Program-made: the position numbers and the translations under genes
Notes under the pieces: generated by a model
What the model saw: only the letters and a program-made list of their open reading frames with translations
The model's database searches: none
Told to the model about the DNA's origin: nothing
Source of the DNA: Agromyces luteolus
GTDB lineage: Bacteria > Actinomycetota > Actinomycetes > Actinomycetales > Microbacteriaceae
Reading direction: 5' to 3'
Assembly (NCBI RefSeq): GCF_009729855.1
Contig: NZ_WODA01000007.1
Span: forward strand, 150,018-214,017
DNA: 64,000 bases
Shown: positions 44,293-54,570 of the stretch, in pieces
Position numbering within the stretch: position 1 is the stretch's first letter
How the letters are laid out: each line of letters begins with the position of its first letter

Positions 44293-44718
44293 CTACGCGA
44301 GCTCCGCCTCGATCGTGATCGGGATGCCGGTCAGCGCCTGCGAGATCGGGCAGTTCGCCTTGGCGTCGTCGGCGAAGGCCTCGAACTCCGCCTCGGTGAC
44401 GCCCGGCACGCGCGCGCTCACGAGCAGGTGGCTTCCGGTCACGCCCTCACCGGGCTGGAACGTGACGGCGGCGGTGGTCTGGATGCTCTCGGGGGTGTGG
44501 CCGGCCTGGGTGAGGATGTTCGAGAGCGCCATCGAGAAGCACGCCGAGTGCGCGGCGCCGAGCAGTTCCTCCGGGTTCGTGGTTCCGGCCTCGCCCTCGG
44601 CGCGCGCCTTCCAGTTGACGGGGAACTCGGCCACCTTCGATGAGTCCAGCCGCGTCGTGCCGGATCCCTCCAGGAGGCTTCCCGTCCAGACCGTGGTCGA
44701 TTCGCTCGTCAGTGCCAA
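44293..44718 (-). CDS. OsmC/Ohr family peroxiredoxin
   Basis: The 141-residue protein has two redox cysteines in the family positions, AAHSACFSMALSN and DAKANCPISQAL, plus NPEELLGAAHSA. OsmC proteins reduce organic hydroperoxides. The length agrees with OsmC rather than longer fusions. GGAGGAGG precedes the ATG. It is first in an operon with the epimerase-like gene. Confidence 0.93.
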   Translation of the reverse strand: MALTSESTTVWTGSLLEGSGTTRLDSSKVAEFPVNWKARAEGEAGTTNPEELLGAAHSACFSMALSNILTQAGHTPESIQTTAAVTFQPGEGVTGSHLLVSARVPGVTEAEFEAFADDAKANCPISQALTGIPITIEAELA

Positions 44719-44807
44719 TGGGTCCTCCTCCTCGAGCCGGGCTCCCAGCCTATCGAGCGGATGCCGCGTGCGGCAGTCGCCGGCGGTGGCGCGTCACGCG
44801 GTCCGGT

Positions 44808-45293
44808 TCACGCGGTCCGAATGACCCGGGCACGGACGAGCAGCAGGTACAGCTGGCATCCGAGGCAGTACGCGAACGCGGCGTTGAGGAACGCCGCGAA
44901 GAAGGCCGCGCCGGCGGCGATCGGCACCGCGATGCCGATGCCGAGGAGGCCGAGCACGACGCCGGTCCCCGTCACGACCAGGCCGACGAGCTGGGCGAAG
45001 GTCGGCGGTCGCGGGTCCTCGAGCTCGCCGGGCGGCGCGAGCCGCGGGCGGACGAGGGTCCGGAACAGCAGCCCGAACGGGTGCCGCGCGACGCCCGCGA
45101 TCGCGCCCCAGGCGAAGAGCGCCGCGAGGAGGGCGAGGAGCACGAGCGCCGCCGTGTCGAGCCCGCCGACGGCGAGCACGACGACCGCGAGCAGCAGGAC
45201 GGACGTGATCGCCGCGGAGAACCGGGGCCCGCGCGGGTCGATGCCCGGACGGTCGGGGGTCGTGGCGCCGGCGTCAGGCGTGGTTGCGGACAC
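44808..45293 (-). CDS. DUF4395 membrane protein with CLGC motif
   Basis: The 161-residue protein has four membrane helices and the DUF4395 pattern: GPRFSAAITSVLLLAVVVLA, a conserved cytoplasmic HPFGLLFRTLVRPRLAPP, and a last helix ending NAAFAYCLGCQLYLLL. The CxxC at its membrane face suggests a disulfide relay with the thioredoxin-like protein encoded upstream, whose 3' end overlaps this gene by 20 bp. The same gene pair is frequent in actinobacteria. Biochemical function is not established. Confidence 0.88.
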   Translation of the reverse strand: MSATTPDAGATTPDRPGIDPRGPRFSAAITSVLLLAVVVLAVGGLDTAALVLLALLAALFAWGAIAGVARHPFGLLFRTLVRPRLAPPGELEDPRPPTFAQLVGLVVTGTGVVLGLLGIGIAVPIAAGAAFFAAFLNAAFAYCLGCQLYLLLVRARVIRTA

Positions 45294-45774
45294 GGGACCT
45301 CCCGGTGGTGGTGTCGAGTTCGTCGCGAAGGTCGTCGATACGGGGGACGCCGGTCACGCGCGCGGTCGCGCGACCGTCCGCGCCGAGGACGAGCACGGTC
45401 GGCGTCTGCGTGACGTGGAACGCCTGGGCCAGGTCGCGCCGGTGCGTGAGGTCGACGTCGACGTGCCGGACGCCGTCGTACTCCGAGGCCAGTCCGACGA
45501 GTGCGCGCGCCGTGCCTGGGCAGCGGCTGCAGAACTCGGTCGAGAACTGGACGAGGGTGGCGTCGGTGCCGACCACGTCGACTCCGAGTCCGAGCCGTTC
45601 GGCCTCCGATGCCGAGTGCGTCCGCGGCTGGATCGCCGAGGCCGCCGCGCCGGGGACGTCCGCGCCGGGTGCGACGCGTCGCACCCGCCCGTCGCGAGCC
45701 CGCCACGCGAGGCCGACCACGAGCGCGACCGCGGGCAGCCCGAGGCCGACGACGAGGGCGGGCGCGAGGTCCAT
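45274..45774 (-). CDS. Membrane-anchored thioredoxin-family protein
   Basis: The 166-residue protein has one N-terminal membrane helix (PALVVGLGLPAVALVVGLAW) and a thioredoxin fold with the active site FSTEFCSRCPGTARALVGLA and the cis-Pro region HVTQTPTVLVLGADG. The CSRC motif is unusual compared with WCGPC of cytoplasmic thioredoxins. TAGCCT lies 7 bases before the ATG on the minus strand. It likely exchanges electrons with the DUF4395 partner. Confidence 0.88.
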   Translation of the reverse strand: MDLAPALVVGLGLPAVALVVGLAWRARDGRVRRVAPGADVPGAAASAIQPRTHSASEAERLGLGVDVVGTDATLVQFSTEFCSRCPGTARALVGLASEYDGVRHVDVDLTHRRDLAQAFHVTQTPTVLVLGADGRATARVTGVPRIDDLRDELDTTTGRSRVRNHA

Positions 45775-45910
45775 GTCCCGCAGGCTACGTCGGGCGGGAC
45801 GGTCCGGTCACGCCGTGTGACGCCGGGTGACGCCCGGCGCCCGGAGCGCCGCGGCATCCGCCCCGCCTGTCGTGCCGGCGCTGTCGCCGGGTCGGCGTAG
45901 CCTTGACGCC

Positions 45911-46716
<806 letters not shown>

Positions 46717-46720
<4 letters not shown>

Positions 46721-47244
46721 GCGACGCGTTCGACGACGAGGCGACCCCCCGGGTCGGCCTGATCTGGGCCGAGGCGCGCGGGGGAGTGATCGGCGCCGCC
46801 GGCGGCATGCCGTGGCACGTGCCCGAAGACCTGGCGCACTTCAAGCGGACCACGCACGGCGCCCCGGTCGTCATGGGCCGCCGCACCTGGGACTCGCTGC
46901 CGCCGCGCTTCCGGCCGCTGCCGGGGCGGGCGAACATCGTCGTCACCCGGCAGGCTGACTGGCACGCCGACGGCGCGGTCCGCGCGGCCTCGGTCGACGA
47001 GGCGCTCGCGCTCGCGGCATCCGACGCCGACGACCGGATCTGGGTCATCGGCGGCGCCGAGCTCTTCGCGCGCACCATCGACCTCGCCGACCGCCTCGTC
47101 GTCACCGAACTCGACCTCGACGTCGATGGCGACACCTTCGCGCCCGACCGGTCGGGGTGGCGGGTGGTCGCCGCCGATCCCGCCGACGGATGGCACGCCT
47201 CGCGCTCCGGCATCCGCCACCGCTTCCTCACGCTCGAGCGCTGA
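46717..47244 (+). CDS. dfrA: Dihydrofolate reductase
   Basis: The 175-residue protein has [58 protein letters not shown] and [20 protein letters not shown], matching the folate- and NADPH-binding parts of FolA. It regenerates tetrahydrofolate after ThyA. The 4-bp overlap with thyA couples their expression. A hairpin terminator follows. Confidence 0.96.
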
Positions 47245-47258
47245 TCGCGCCCGGGGTG

Positions 47259-47286
47259 AACCCAGGCCGGAGCCTTGGCCTGGGTT
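47259..47286 (+). terminator. thyA-dfrA terminator
   Basis: AACCCAGGCC (47259-47268) and GGCCTGGGTT (47277-47286) form a perfect 10-bp stem with an 8-nt loop, 14 bases after dfrA. Confidence 0.8.
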
Positions 47287-47321
47287 GTTGCCGGATGCAA
47301 GGCACGTACGCACGCGCCCGG

Positions 47322-47403
47322 CTCCTGAATCCGAGGACGGCCGCAGGCTCGGTCGCGACTGCTGGGGTGTGCGGGGTCGGCCTGCCCTCCTGAATCCGAG
47401 GAC
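47322..47403. repeat. 17-bp direct repeat pair
   Basis: CTCCTGAATCCGAGGAC occurs at 47322-47338 and 47387-47403, 65 bp apart. An inverted partial copy (GATTCAGG) lies at 47498-47505. Their origin is unknown. They could be remnants of a mobile element or deletion junctions. Confidence 0.8.
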
Positions 47404-47553
47404 ACTCACGCATTCGCGATCCCGTGTCGCCGCCATCCGCGATCCGATCGTCGCTCGCGCTGCGCAGGTGGCTTGCACACGGCCGTCACCGTCCTTCGAT
47501 TCAGGAACGATCGAGGGTGCGTGCCATCGTCGATGGAGCGAACGTCGGATATG

Positions 47554-47588
47554 GAGCGGGCGTCGACGATCGAGCGGGCGTCGACGAT
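47554..47588. repeat. 18-bp tandem duplication
   Basis: GAGCGGGCGTCGACGAT recurs at 47554 and 47572 with an 18-bp period. A degenerate third unit lies just upstream (47534-47551). Confidence 0.8.
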
Positions 47589-47744
47589 GTGGATCGAGTC
47601 GAGGGAGCGATCCTGGCCCCGCGTGCGACCGTCGCTCGGGCGATGGCGTCGGGAGTCGTCCTGCACAGGAAGGGCGCGACGTCCGTGTCGAACGGGGATC
47701 AGGGTCGCGGCGCTCGGAGGCGCGCCCGCAGGCAGGCTCGAACG

Positions 47745-48158
47745 ATGAGATTCGAGCGGGAGATGGTGGCTCTCGGCGGAATCGCGCGCCGATCCGACCT
47801 GCGGCGGATCGGCCTCGACGACGAGACCCTTCGCCTGCTGGTCGGGCGTCAGCGCCTGCTGCGGGTTCGGCAGGCCTGGTATGCGCTGCCCGGCACCGAC
47901 AACGACGCCGTGCGCGCGTGCCGCATCGGCGGGCGACTGGCATGCGCGAGCGCCCTCCGCTTCCACGGGGAGCATCTCCGCGACGACGGAGTCCTGCATG
48001 TCGAACTGCCCGCCAACGGCTCCGCCCGCCGACTGGACGGCGGAGTGGAGCGCATCCGGTTGCATCAGCCGCGGCGTCCGTCCTCGGGTGATCGAGCCGC
48101 GGTCGACGTGATGACCGCCCGGCTGCAGTGGGAGCGATGCGGCGATGCGGAACGATAG
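47745..48158 (+). pseudogene. Truncated AbiEi-like antitoxin-domain gene
   Basis: From the ATG at 47745 the 137-residue product resembles the N-terminal half of the type IV toxin-antitoxin AbiEi-family/DUF559 proteins common in actinobacteria: a winged-helix start (EMVALGGIARRSDLRRIGLD), LVGRQRLLRVRQAWYALPG and CASALRFHGEHLRDDGVLHV. Intact relatives run to about 280-320 residues and usually end in an endonuclease-like domain, absent here. The frame stops 10 bases before dapA, overlapping its promoter. A truncated remnant is the simplest reading. A short functional protein is possible. Confidence 0.6.
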
Positions 48159-48168
48159 CCTTGAGCAC

Positions 48169-49143
48169 GTGAGTGCAGAGAATCCCTTCGGTCAGGTGCT
48201 CGTCGCGCTCGTCACGCCGATGACGGCGGACGGCGAGGTCGATTGGCCGGCCGTGGAGAAGCACATCGACGACGTCATCACGGCGGGCGCCGACGGCATC
48301 GTGGTCACCGGCACCACGGGGGAGACGTCGACGCTCACCGACCCCGAGAAGATCCGCCTCGTCGAGGTCGGCAAGGACGTCGCGGCAGGCAGGGCGAAGA
48401 TCATCACGGGCGGCGGCTCGAACGAGACCGCGCACGCGATCGAGCTGTACAAGCACAGCGAGCAGGCCGGCGCCGACGGCATCATGATCGTCACGCCGTA
48501 CTACAACAAGCCGACGCAGGCGGGCATCCTGACGCACTTCCGGCTCGTCGCGGATGCCACGGACCTGCCGGTCATCCTCTACGACATCCCGGGCCGCACG
48601 GGCGTGCCGATCACGTACGAGACGATCCTCCGGCTCGCCAAGCACCCGAACATCCTCGCCATCAAGGACGCCAAGGGCGACTTCAGCGAGGTCAGCCGCG
48701 TGCTGAACCAGACCGACCTCATGTACTTCTCCGGCGACGACGCGAACGTGCTGCCCCACCTCGCGATCGGCGCGACCGGCCTCATCGGCGTGACCGCGAA
48801 CATCGCCCCCGCCCCGTACCGCACGATCGTCGACGCCGTGAACCGCGGCGACCTGAAGGCCGCGACGGCCGAGCACCAGCGCCTCGAGCCGCTCGTGCGC
48901 GCCGTCATGACGCACGTGCCGGGCACGGTCGCGGCGAAGTACATCCTGCACGGCCTCGGCCGGATCGGCAGCCCGCGCGTGCGCCTGCCGCTCGTCGGCC
49001 CCGAGGAGTGGGAGGCCGCGCTCATCGAGGACGAGATCGACCTCGTCCAGGGCATCCCCGGCGTCGACTTCCGCAACTTCCGCCCCGACCGCAACGCCGC
49101 CGCCGGCGGCGCGCTGCCCAAGGTGGCCGGCACGACGCGCTGA
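48169..49143 (+). CDS. dapA: 4-hydroxy-tetrahydrodipicolinate synthase
   Basis: The 324-residue TIM-barrel protein has GIVVTGTTGETSTLTDPEKI, IMIVTPYYNKPTQAGILTHF, VILYDIPGRTG with the catalytic Tyr, and Schiff-base Lys166 in ILAIKDAKGD. It condenses pyruvate with aspartate semialdehyde, feeding DapB. TAGCCT (48156-48161) lies 7 bases before the GTG at 48169 and overlaps the truncated gene's last codons. The C-terminal RPDRNAAAGGALPKV tail is longer than in E. coli DapA. Confidence 0.96.
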   Translation: MSAENPFGQVLVALVTPMTADGEVDWPAVEKHIDDVITAGADGIVVTGTTGETSTLTDPEKIRLVEVGKDVAAGRAKIITGGGSNETAHAIELYKHSEQAGADGIMIVTPYYNKPTQAGILTHFRLVADATDLPVILYDIPGRTGVPITYETILRLAKHPNILAIKDAKGDFSEVSRVLNQTDLMYFSGDDANVLPHLAIGATGLIGVTANIAPAPYRTIVDAVNRGDLKAATAEHQRLEPLVRAVMTHVPGTVAAKYILHGLGRIGSPRVRLPLVGPEEWEAALIEDEIDLVQGIPGVDFRNFRPDRNAAAGGALPKVAGTTR

Positions 49144-49150
49144 CGAACGA

Positions 49151-49198
49151 CGGATGCCACGGCACGCCGTCGCGCACCGCGCACCGACGAGGCATCCG
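49151..49198 (+). terminator. Inverted pair of the CGGATGCC word after dapA
   Basis: CGGATGCC (49151-49158) and GGCATCCG (49191-49198) could pair across a 32-nt loop, 7 bases after the dapA stop. Loop size makes it weak alone as a terminator. Confidence 0.45.
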
Positions 49199-49272
49199 AC
49201 CGGGCACCGGACCGAGACATCCGCGACCACGAGGGTCGCACCGAACTGAACACCGCAACGTGAGGAGGGCAC

Positions 49273-50949
49273 ATGCCCGACGAGATCATCGACCCCGAGC
49301 CGCTCGAACCGGGGACGCTCCGCGTTATCCCCGTCGGCGGCCTCGGCGAGGTCGGCCGCAACATGACGTGCTTCGAGATCGACGGCAAGCTGCTGATCGT
49401 CGACTGCGGCGTGCTGTTCCCCGAGGAGCACCAGCCGGGCGTCGACCTGATCCTGCCCGACTTCGGCTTCCTCCGTGAGCGCCTCGACGACGTGGTCGCC
49501 GTCGTGCTCACGCACGGCCACGAGGACCACATCGGCGCCGTGCCGTACCTGCTGAAGCTGCGCGCCGACATCCCGCTCGTGGGCTCGCAGCTCACCCTCG
49601 CGCTCGTCGAGGCGAAGCTCAAGGAGCACCGCATCGCGCCGTACAGCCTCACCGTGAAGGAGGGGCAGACGGAGAAGCTCGGGCCGTTCGCGCTCGAGTT
49701 CGTCGCCGTGAACCACTCCATCCCCGACGCCTTGGCGGTCGCCATCCGCACGGACGCCGGAACGGTGCTCGCGACCGGCGACTTCAAGATGGACCAGCTG
49801 CCCCTCGACGGCCGGCTCACCGACCTGCGCGAGTTCGCTCGCCTCGGCCAGGAGGGCGTCGACCTCTTCCTCGTCGACTCGACGAACGCCGACGTGCCGG
49901 GTTTCACGCCGTTGGAGCGCGCCATCGGGCCGGTGCTCGACGAGGTCATCGCGCGCTCGCCGCGGCGGGTCATCGTCGCGAGCTTCTCCAGCCACGTGCA
50001 CCGCGTCCAGCAGGTGCTGCACGCCGCACACCAGAACGGGCGCCGCGTCGCGCTCCTCGGCCGCTCGATGGTGCGCAACATGACCATCGCGGCCGACCTC
50101 GGCTACCTCGACGTCCCCGAGGGCGTGCTCGTCGACTTCAAGAAGGCCGGCGACATCCCCGACGACAAGATCGTGTACATGTCGACGGGCTCGCAGGGCG
50201 AGCCGATGGCGGTGCTCAGCCGCATGGCGAACCGCGACCACCAGATCGAGATCGGCGAGGGCGACACGGTGATCCTCGCGTCGAGCCTCATCCCGGGCAA
50301 CGAGAACGCGGTGTACCGCGTGATCGACGGGCTCACGAAGCTCGGCGCGAACGTCGTGCACAAGGGCAATGCGAAGGTGCACGTGTCGGGCCATGCGGCC
50401 GCGGGCGAGCTGCTGTACTGCTACAACATCCTGCAGCCGCGGAACGTGCTGCCGGTGCACGGCGAGTACCGCCACCTCGTCGCGAACGCGCGCCTGGCGC
50501 AGGACACGGGCATCCCGGCCGAGCGCACGTTCCTCGCCGAGAACGGCACCGTGCTCGACCTGCGCGACGGCGAGGTGAAGGTGGTCGGCCAGCTCGACCT
50601 CGGCTTCGTCTACGTCGACGGTTCGACCGTCGGCGAGATCACCGACGCCGACCTGAAGGACCGCCGGATCCTCGGCGAGGAGGGCTTCATCTCGGTCATC
50701 GTCGTGGTGGACGCCTCGACCGGCCGCGTCATCGTCGGCCCCGAGATCCACGCGCGCGGCTTCGCGGAAGACGACGCGGTCTTCGAGGACGTGAAGCCGA
50801 AGATCGTTGCGGCCCTCGCGGATGCCGCGCACCACGGGGTGCGCGACCCGCACGCGCTGCAGCAGACGGTGCGCCGCACGGTCGGCAGCTGGGTGAACCG
50901 GCGCCTGCGCCGCCGCCCGATGCTCGTGCCGCTCGTCATCGAGGCGTAG
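49273..50949 (+). CDS. rnj: Ribonuclease J
   Basis: The 558-residue protein has the beta-CASP MBL layout: VIPVGGLGEVGRNMTCFEID, metal motif VLTHGHEDHIGAVPYLL, VNHSIPDALAVAI, ATGDFKMDQLPLDG, a beta-CASP domain with STNADVPGFTPLE and VIVASFSSHVHRVQQ, and HVSGHAAAGELLYC. It degrades RNA endo- and 5'-exonucleolytically and is a likely partner of PNPase. GTGAGGAGGG precedes the ATG at 49273. A perfect palindrome terminator follows. Confidence 0.96.
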   Translation: MPDEIIDPEPLEPGTLRVIPVGGLGEVGRNMTCFEIDGKLLIVDCGVLFPEEHQPGVDLILPDFGFLRERLDDVVAVVLTHGHEDHIGAVPYLLKLRADIPLVGSQLTLALVEAKLKEHRIAPYSLTVKEGQTEKLGPFALEFVAVNHSIPDALAVAIRTDAGTVLATGDFKMDQLPLDGRLTDLREFARLGQEGVDLFLVDSTNADVPGFTPLERAIGPVLDEVIARSPRRVIVASFSSHVHRVQQVLHAAHQNGRRVALLGRSMVRNMTIAADLGYLDVPEGVLVDFKKAGDIPDDKIVYMSTGSQGEPMAVLSRMANRDHQIEIGEGDTVILASSLIPGNENAVYRVIDGLTKLGANVVHKGNAKVHVSGHAAAGELLYCYNILQPRNVLPVHGEYRHLVANARLAQDTGIPAERTFLAENGTVLDLRDGEVKVVGQLDLGFVYVDGSTVGEITDADLKDRRILGEEGFISVIVVVDASTGRVIVGPEIHARGFAEDDAVFEDVKPKIVAALADAAHHGVRDPHALQQTVRRTVGSWVNRRLRRRPMLVPLVIEA

Positions 50950-50978
50950 GCCGGCCGCTCGGGTCGTCTCCGGGCACG

Positions 50979-51006
50979 GGCGACGGATGCCGCGGCATCC
51001 GTCGCC
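50979..51006 (+). terminator. 28-bp perfect palindrome after RNase J
   Basis: GGCGACGGATGCCG and its exact complement meet without a spacer. The palindrome consists of CGGATGCC (50984-50991) back to back with GGCATCCG (50994-51001). Confidence 0.8.
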
Positions 51007-51046
51007 TCGAAACACCGCCGTAACAGGCGCCGCGTACCCTCCGGTC

Positions 51047-51538
51047 ATGGCGGCCTTCACCATCAGGTCCGCGCTCCCCGCGGACGGCGGCTTCCTCGCC
51101 GACATGGTCGTCGAGGCGGCGAACTGGCGAGCGGATGCCACGCGCCCGCGCCCGGTCGTCCTGGCCGACGCGACGCACGCCGCGTACATCTCGGGGTGGC
51201 AGCGCCCCGCCGATCGGGGCGTCGTGGCGGTCGACCCGGAGGGGCGCCCGGTGGGCGCCGCGTGGTACCGCCTGTTCGGCGCCGACCGGCCGTCGATGGG
51301 GTTCGTCGCGACCGGCGTCCCCGAGCTCATCATCGGCGTGAAGCCGCTGTGGCGGGCGCAGGGCCTCGGGCGTGCGCTGCTGCGGGCGCTCACGGAGGAT
51401 GCGCGCGCGGGCGGCTACGCGCGCCTGGCGCTCTCGGTCGAGCACGGGAACTTCGCGCACGACCTGTACCGGTCGGAGGGCTTCTCGGTCGTCGCCTCGG
51501 CGGCGGGGCGCGACACCATGGTGCGACTGCTGCGCTGA
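51047..51538 (+). CDS. GNAT family N-acetyltransferase
   Basis: The 163-residue protein has FTIRSALPADGGFLADMVVE, GVKPLWRAQGLGRALLRALT (acetyl-CoA site QGLGRA) and LSVEHGNFAHDLYRSEGFSV. The substrate is not evident. TACCCT (51035-51040) lies 6 bases before the ATG, with no Shine-Dalgarno sequence. It separates rnj from ftsK, which are usually near neighbours. Confidence 0.9.
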   Translation: MAAFTIRSALPADGGFLADMVVEAANWRADATRPRPVVLADATHAAYISGWQRPADRGVVAVDPEGRPVGAAWYRLFGADRPSMGFVATGVPELIIGVKPLWRAQGLGRALLRALTEDARAGGYARLALSVEHGNFAHDLYRSEGFSVVASAAGRDTMVRLLR

Positions 51539-51655
51539 CCTTCGTCGACCTTCGACCGACGTCGCCCGGCGGCCAACATCCCGGCGGCCGTCGACTGCGC
51601 CGACACTCGACCCGCTTGCCGTGCCGCGTCGGCGGCGGGCCGTAACGTTGGGCGC

Positions 51656-54550
51656 ATGGCTACGAGCACCAGGTCGAACGGTCGCGCCTCCGGCGCGTCC
51701 GGGCGCTCGTCGACGCGCAACGCGCCCACGAAGAAGCTGCCGGCGAAGGGCACGTCGACGCGATCGGCGCGCAGCACGCCGCCGAAGACCGACCGACCGG
51801 GGGTCCTCGTCCGCGCCTGGATGGGGCTCGCCCACCTGACCGGCGGCGCGGCGCGCGCCCTCGGCCCCGAGACCCTCGCGAAGGAGGAGCGCCGCGACGG
51901 CCTGCCCTTCTTCCTCGTCCTCCTCGCGGTGTCGGGCGCGATCGTCGAGTGGTTCTTCATCAACGACCCCGTCGCGCAGACGCTCGACGCCTACACGTTC
52001 GGCGGGCTGTTCGGCCGGGTGGCGTTCGCCCTGCCGGTCGTGATGCTGATGTTCGCCGTCTGGCTGTTCCGGCACCCGAGCTCGGTGCACGACAACACGC
52101 GCATCGGCATCGGGCTCGGGATGCTGCTCATCACCGTCTCGGGGCTCTGCCACCTGTTCGGCGGTCAGCCGTCGCCGAGCGAGGGGATGCCGGTGCTCGC
52201 CGGCGCGGGCGGCATCCTCGGCTGGATGCTCGCCGAGCCCCTGATCCTCCTCATCACCGAGGTCGGAGCCGGCGTCGTGCTGGCACTGCTGGTGGTGCTC
52301 TCACTCCTCATCCTCACCAAGACGCCGCCGAACCGGATCCCGCAGCGCTTCCGCGAGCTGTACGCGTGGCTGTTCGGGTCGCTCGAGGGCGAGGCCGACG
52401 ACGCGGCGCCGAACAGCGCGTCGGCCGAGGCGAAGCCGAAGGGCCGGTCGAAGCGCGGCCGCTCCGAGCAGGTCGAGCTCGACGGCATCGACGACGAGGC
52501 GCCCGCCGGCGGGATGCTGCCGTGGTGGCGCCGCAATGCGTCGAACCGCGAGGAGGATCCCGAGTTCGCCGATGCGGGCGGCGACGGCATCACCGAGGTC
52601 TTCGGCGAGGGGTCGGCGGTCGGCAGCTTCGACACGCCCCTCGAAGGGGTCCGCCCGGCCGACCCGTACGGTGCGGGCGTCATCGACGACCTCGAGCGTG
52701 CGGAGTCCGCGCTCCAGAAGTTCACGGGCGAGGTCGCCGGCAGCGGCACCGGCCTGCGGGGCGACGACGCCGGGGCGACCGAGGTGCTCGCGCCCGCGGG
52801 CGCTGCGGCCGGGCTCGTCGCCGGAGCCGCGGCGGGCGACGCACCGACGACGGCCGGCCCCGCGGCATCCGTCGACGACGCGGGCGACGACCTGCCCGAC
52901 CGGCCGTATCACCTGCCCTCCTCGTCCACGCTCGCGGCGGGCGCGCCCGCGAAGACCCGCTCGGCGGTGAACGACGAGGTCGTGCGGCAGATCACGGGCG
53001 TGCTCGAGCAGTTCGGCGTCGACGCGAAGGTGACCGGCTTCTCGCGCGGGCCGACGGTCACGCAGTACGAGATCGAGCTCGGGCCGGGCGTCAAGGTCGA
53101 GCGCGTGACCGCACTGTCGAAGAACCTCTCGTACGCGGTCGCGTCGAACGAGGTGCGCATCCTCTCGCCGATCCCCGGCAAGTCGGCGATCGGCGTCGAG
53201 ATCCCGAACGCCGACCGCGAGACGGTCACGCTCGGCGACGTGCTCCGCTCGGGCGCCGCGGTGAACGCGAAGCACCCGATGACGATCGGCGTGGGCAAGG
53301 ACGTCGGCGGCGGCTACGTCGTCGCGAACCTCGCGAAGATGCCGCACCTGCTCGTGGCCGGCTCCACGGGCTCGGGAAAGTCGAGCTTCGTCAACTCGAT
53401 GATCACGAGCCTGCTCATGCGCGCCAAGCCCTCCGAGGTGCGGATGGTGCTCATCGACCCGAAGCGCGTCGAACTCGCGCCGTACGCCGGCGTGCCGCAT
53501 CTCATCACGCCGATCATCACGAACCCCAAGAAGGCGGCCGAGGCGCTGCAGTGGGTCGTGAAGGAGATGGACATGCGGTACGACGACCTCGCGTCGTTCG
53601 GGTTCCGCCACATCGACGACTTCAACGCGGCCGTCGTCAACGACGAGATCAAGCTGCCCGCGGGCAGCGAGCGCAAGCTCAAGCCGTACCCGTACCTGCT
53701 CGTCGTGGTCGACGAGCTCGCCGACCTCATGATGGTGGCCCCGCGCGACGTCGAGGATTCGATCGTCCGCATCACGCAGCTCGCGCGCGCGTCGGGCATC
53801 CACCTCGTGCTCGCCACGCAGCGTCCGTCGGTCGACGTCGTCACGGGCCTCATCAAGGCCAACGTGCCGTCGCGCCTCGCGTTCGCGGTCACGAGCGTCA
53901 CGGACTCCCGAGTCATCCTCGACCAGCCGGGCGCCGACAAGCTCATCGGCCAGGGCGACGCGCTGTTCCTGCCGATGGGCGCGTCGAAGCCGATCCGGGT
54001 GCAGGGCGCCTGGGTCACCGAGACCGAGATCGACCGCGTCGTGAAGCACGTGACCCGGCAGGCCCGCCCCGAGTACCGCAAGGACGTCGAGGCGGCCGTC
54101 GAGAAGAAGGAGATCGACTCCGACATCGGCGACGACCTCGAGCTGCTGCTGGCGGCGGCCGAGCTCGTCGTCTCCACGCAGTTCGGGTCGACGTCGATGC
54201 TGCAGCGCAAGCTCCGCGTCGGGTTCGCCAAGGCGGGCCGCCTCATGGACCTCCTCGAGTCGCGTGAGATCGTCGGTCCGTCCGAGGGCTCCAAGGCCCG
54301 CGACGTGCTCGTGACGCCCGAACAGCTGCCGGGCGTGCTCGCGAAGCTGCGCGGCGAGGAGCCGGCGGCGCCGGCCGCGCCCGCGGCATCCGCCCCGCCG
54401 GCGCCTGCTGCGGCCGCGCCCGTCGCGTCCGCGTCGCCCGACGACGTCGACGACCGATACGACGACCCCGTCGGCCGCATCCCCGAGGGCATGGAAGAGG
54501 TCGAGGCCGACGGCGACGAGGACGCCTGGGGCCTCACCGGCCGCGACTGA
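51656..54550 (+). CDS. ftsK: DNA translocase FtsK/SpoIIIE
   Basis: The 964-residue protein has a basic N-terminus, about four membrane helices (residues about 80-225), a long Ala/Gly-rich linker, and a RecA-like motor with Walker [10 protein letters not shown] (569-577) and Walker [13 protein letters not shown]. The C-terminal gamma winged helix ([20 protein letters not shown]) recognises polar DNA motifs. An acidic Pro/Ala tail of about 65 residues follows. It pumps DNA at the septum. TAACGT (51643-51648) lies 7 bases before the ATG, so the transcript is probably leaderless. Confidence 0.96.
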   Translation: MATSTRSNGRASGASGRSSTRNAPTKKLPAKGTSTRSARSTPPKTDRPGVLVRAWMGLAHLTGGAARALGPETLAKEERRDGLPFFLVLLAVSGAIVEWFFINDPVAQTLDAYTFGGLFGRVAFALPVVMLMFAVWLFRHPSSVHDNTRIGIGLGMLLITVSGLCHLFGGQPSPSEGMPVLAGAGGILGWMLAEPLILLITEVGAGVVLALLVVLSLLILTKTPPNRIPQRFRELYAWLFGSLEGEADDAAPNSASAEAKPKGRSKRGRSEQVELDGIDDEAPAGGMLPWWRRNASNREEDPEFADAGGDGITEVFGEGSAVGSFDTPLEGVRPADPYGAGVIDDLERAESALQKFTGEVAGSGTGLRGDDAGATEVLAPAGAAAGLVAGAAAGDAPTTAGPAASVDDAGDDLPDRPYHLPSSSTLAAGAPAKTRSAVNDEVVRQITGVLEQFGVDAKVTGFSRGPTVTQYEIELGPGVKVERVTALSKNLSYAVASNEVRILSPIPGKSAIGVEIPNADRETVTLGDVLRSGAAVNAKHPMTIGVGKDVGGGYVVANLAKMPHLLVAGSTGSGKSSFVNSMITSLLMRAKPSEVRMVLIDPKRVELAPYAGVPHLITPIITNPKKAAEALQWVVKEMDMRYDDLASFGFRHIDDFNAAVVNDEIKLPAGSERKLKPYPYLLVVVDELADLMMVAPRDVEDSIVRITQLARASGIHLVLATQRPSVDVVTGLIKANVPSRLAFAVTSVTDSRVILDQPGADKLIGQGDALFLPMGASKPIRVQGAWVTETEIDRVVKHVTRQARPEYRKDVEAAVEKKEIDSDIGDDLELLLAAAELVVSTQFGSTSMLQRKLRVGFAKAGRLMDLLESREIVGPSEGSKARDVLVTPEQLPGVLAKLRGEEPAAPAAPAASAPPAPAAAAPVASASPDDVDDRYDDPVGRIPEGMEEVEADGDEDAWGLTGRD

Positions 54551-54570
54551 CCGACGGCTAGGCTGAGGCC

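Larger units (their letters stand above)
47287..47744. other. Gene-free, repeat-bearing stretch between dfrA and dapA
   Basis: These 458 bp show no coding signal I trust on either strand: open frames exist, but their products are low in family-like features. The stretch holds the direct repeats described separately and is somewhat lower in GC than its surroundings. It looks like decayed DNA and leads into a truncated gene. Confidence 0.6.

Noticed and set aside
47406..48065. Minus-strand frame with repeated DARSI-like peptides
   Set aside because: The peptide repeats come from the 18-bp DNA duplication. The rest is antisense to the AbiEi-like frame and has no start signal.
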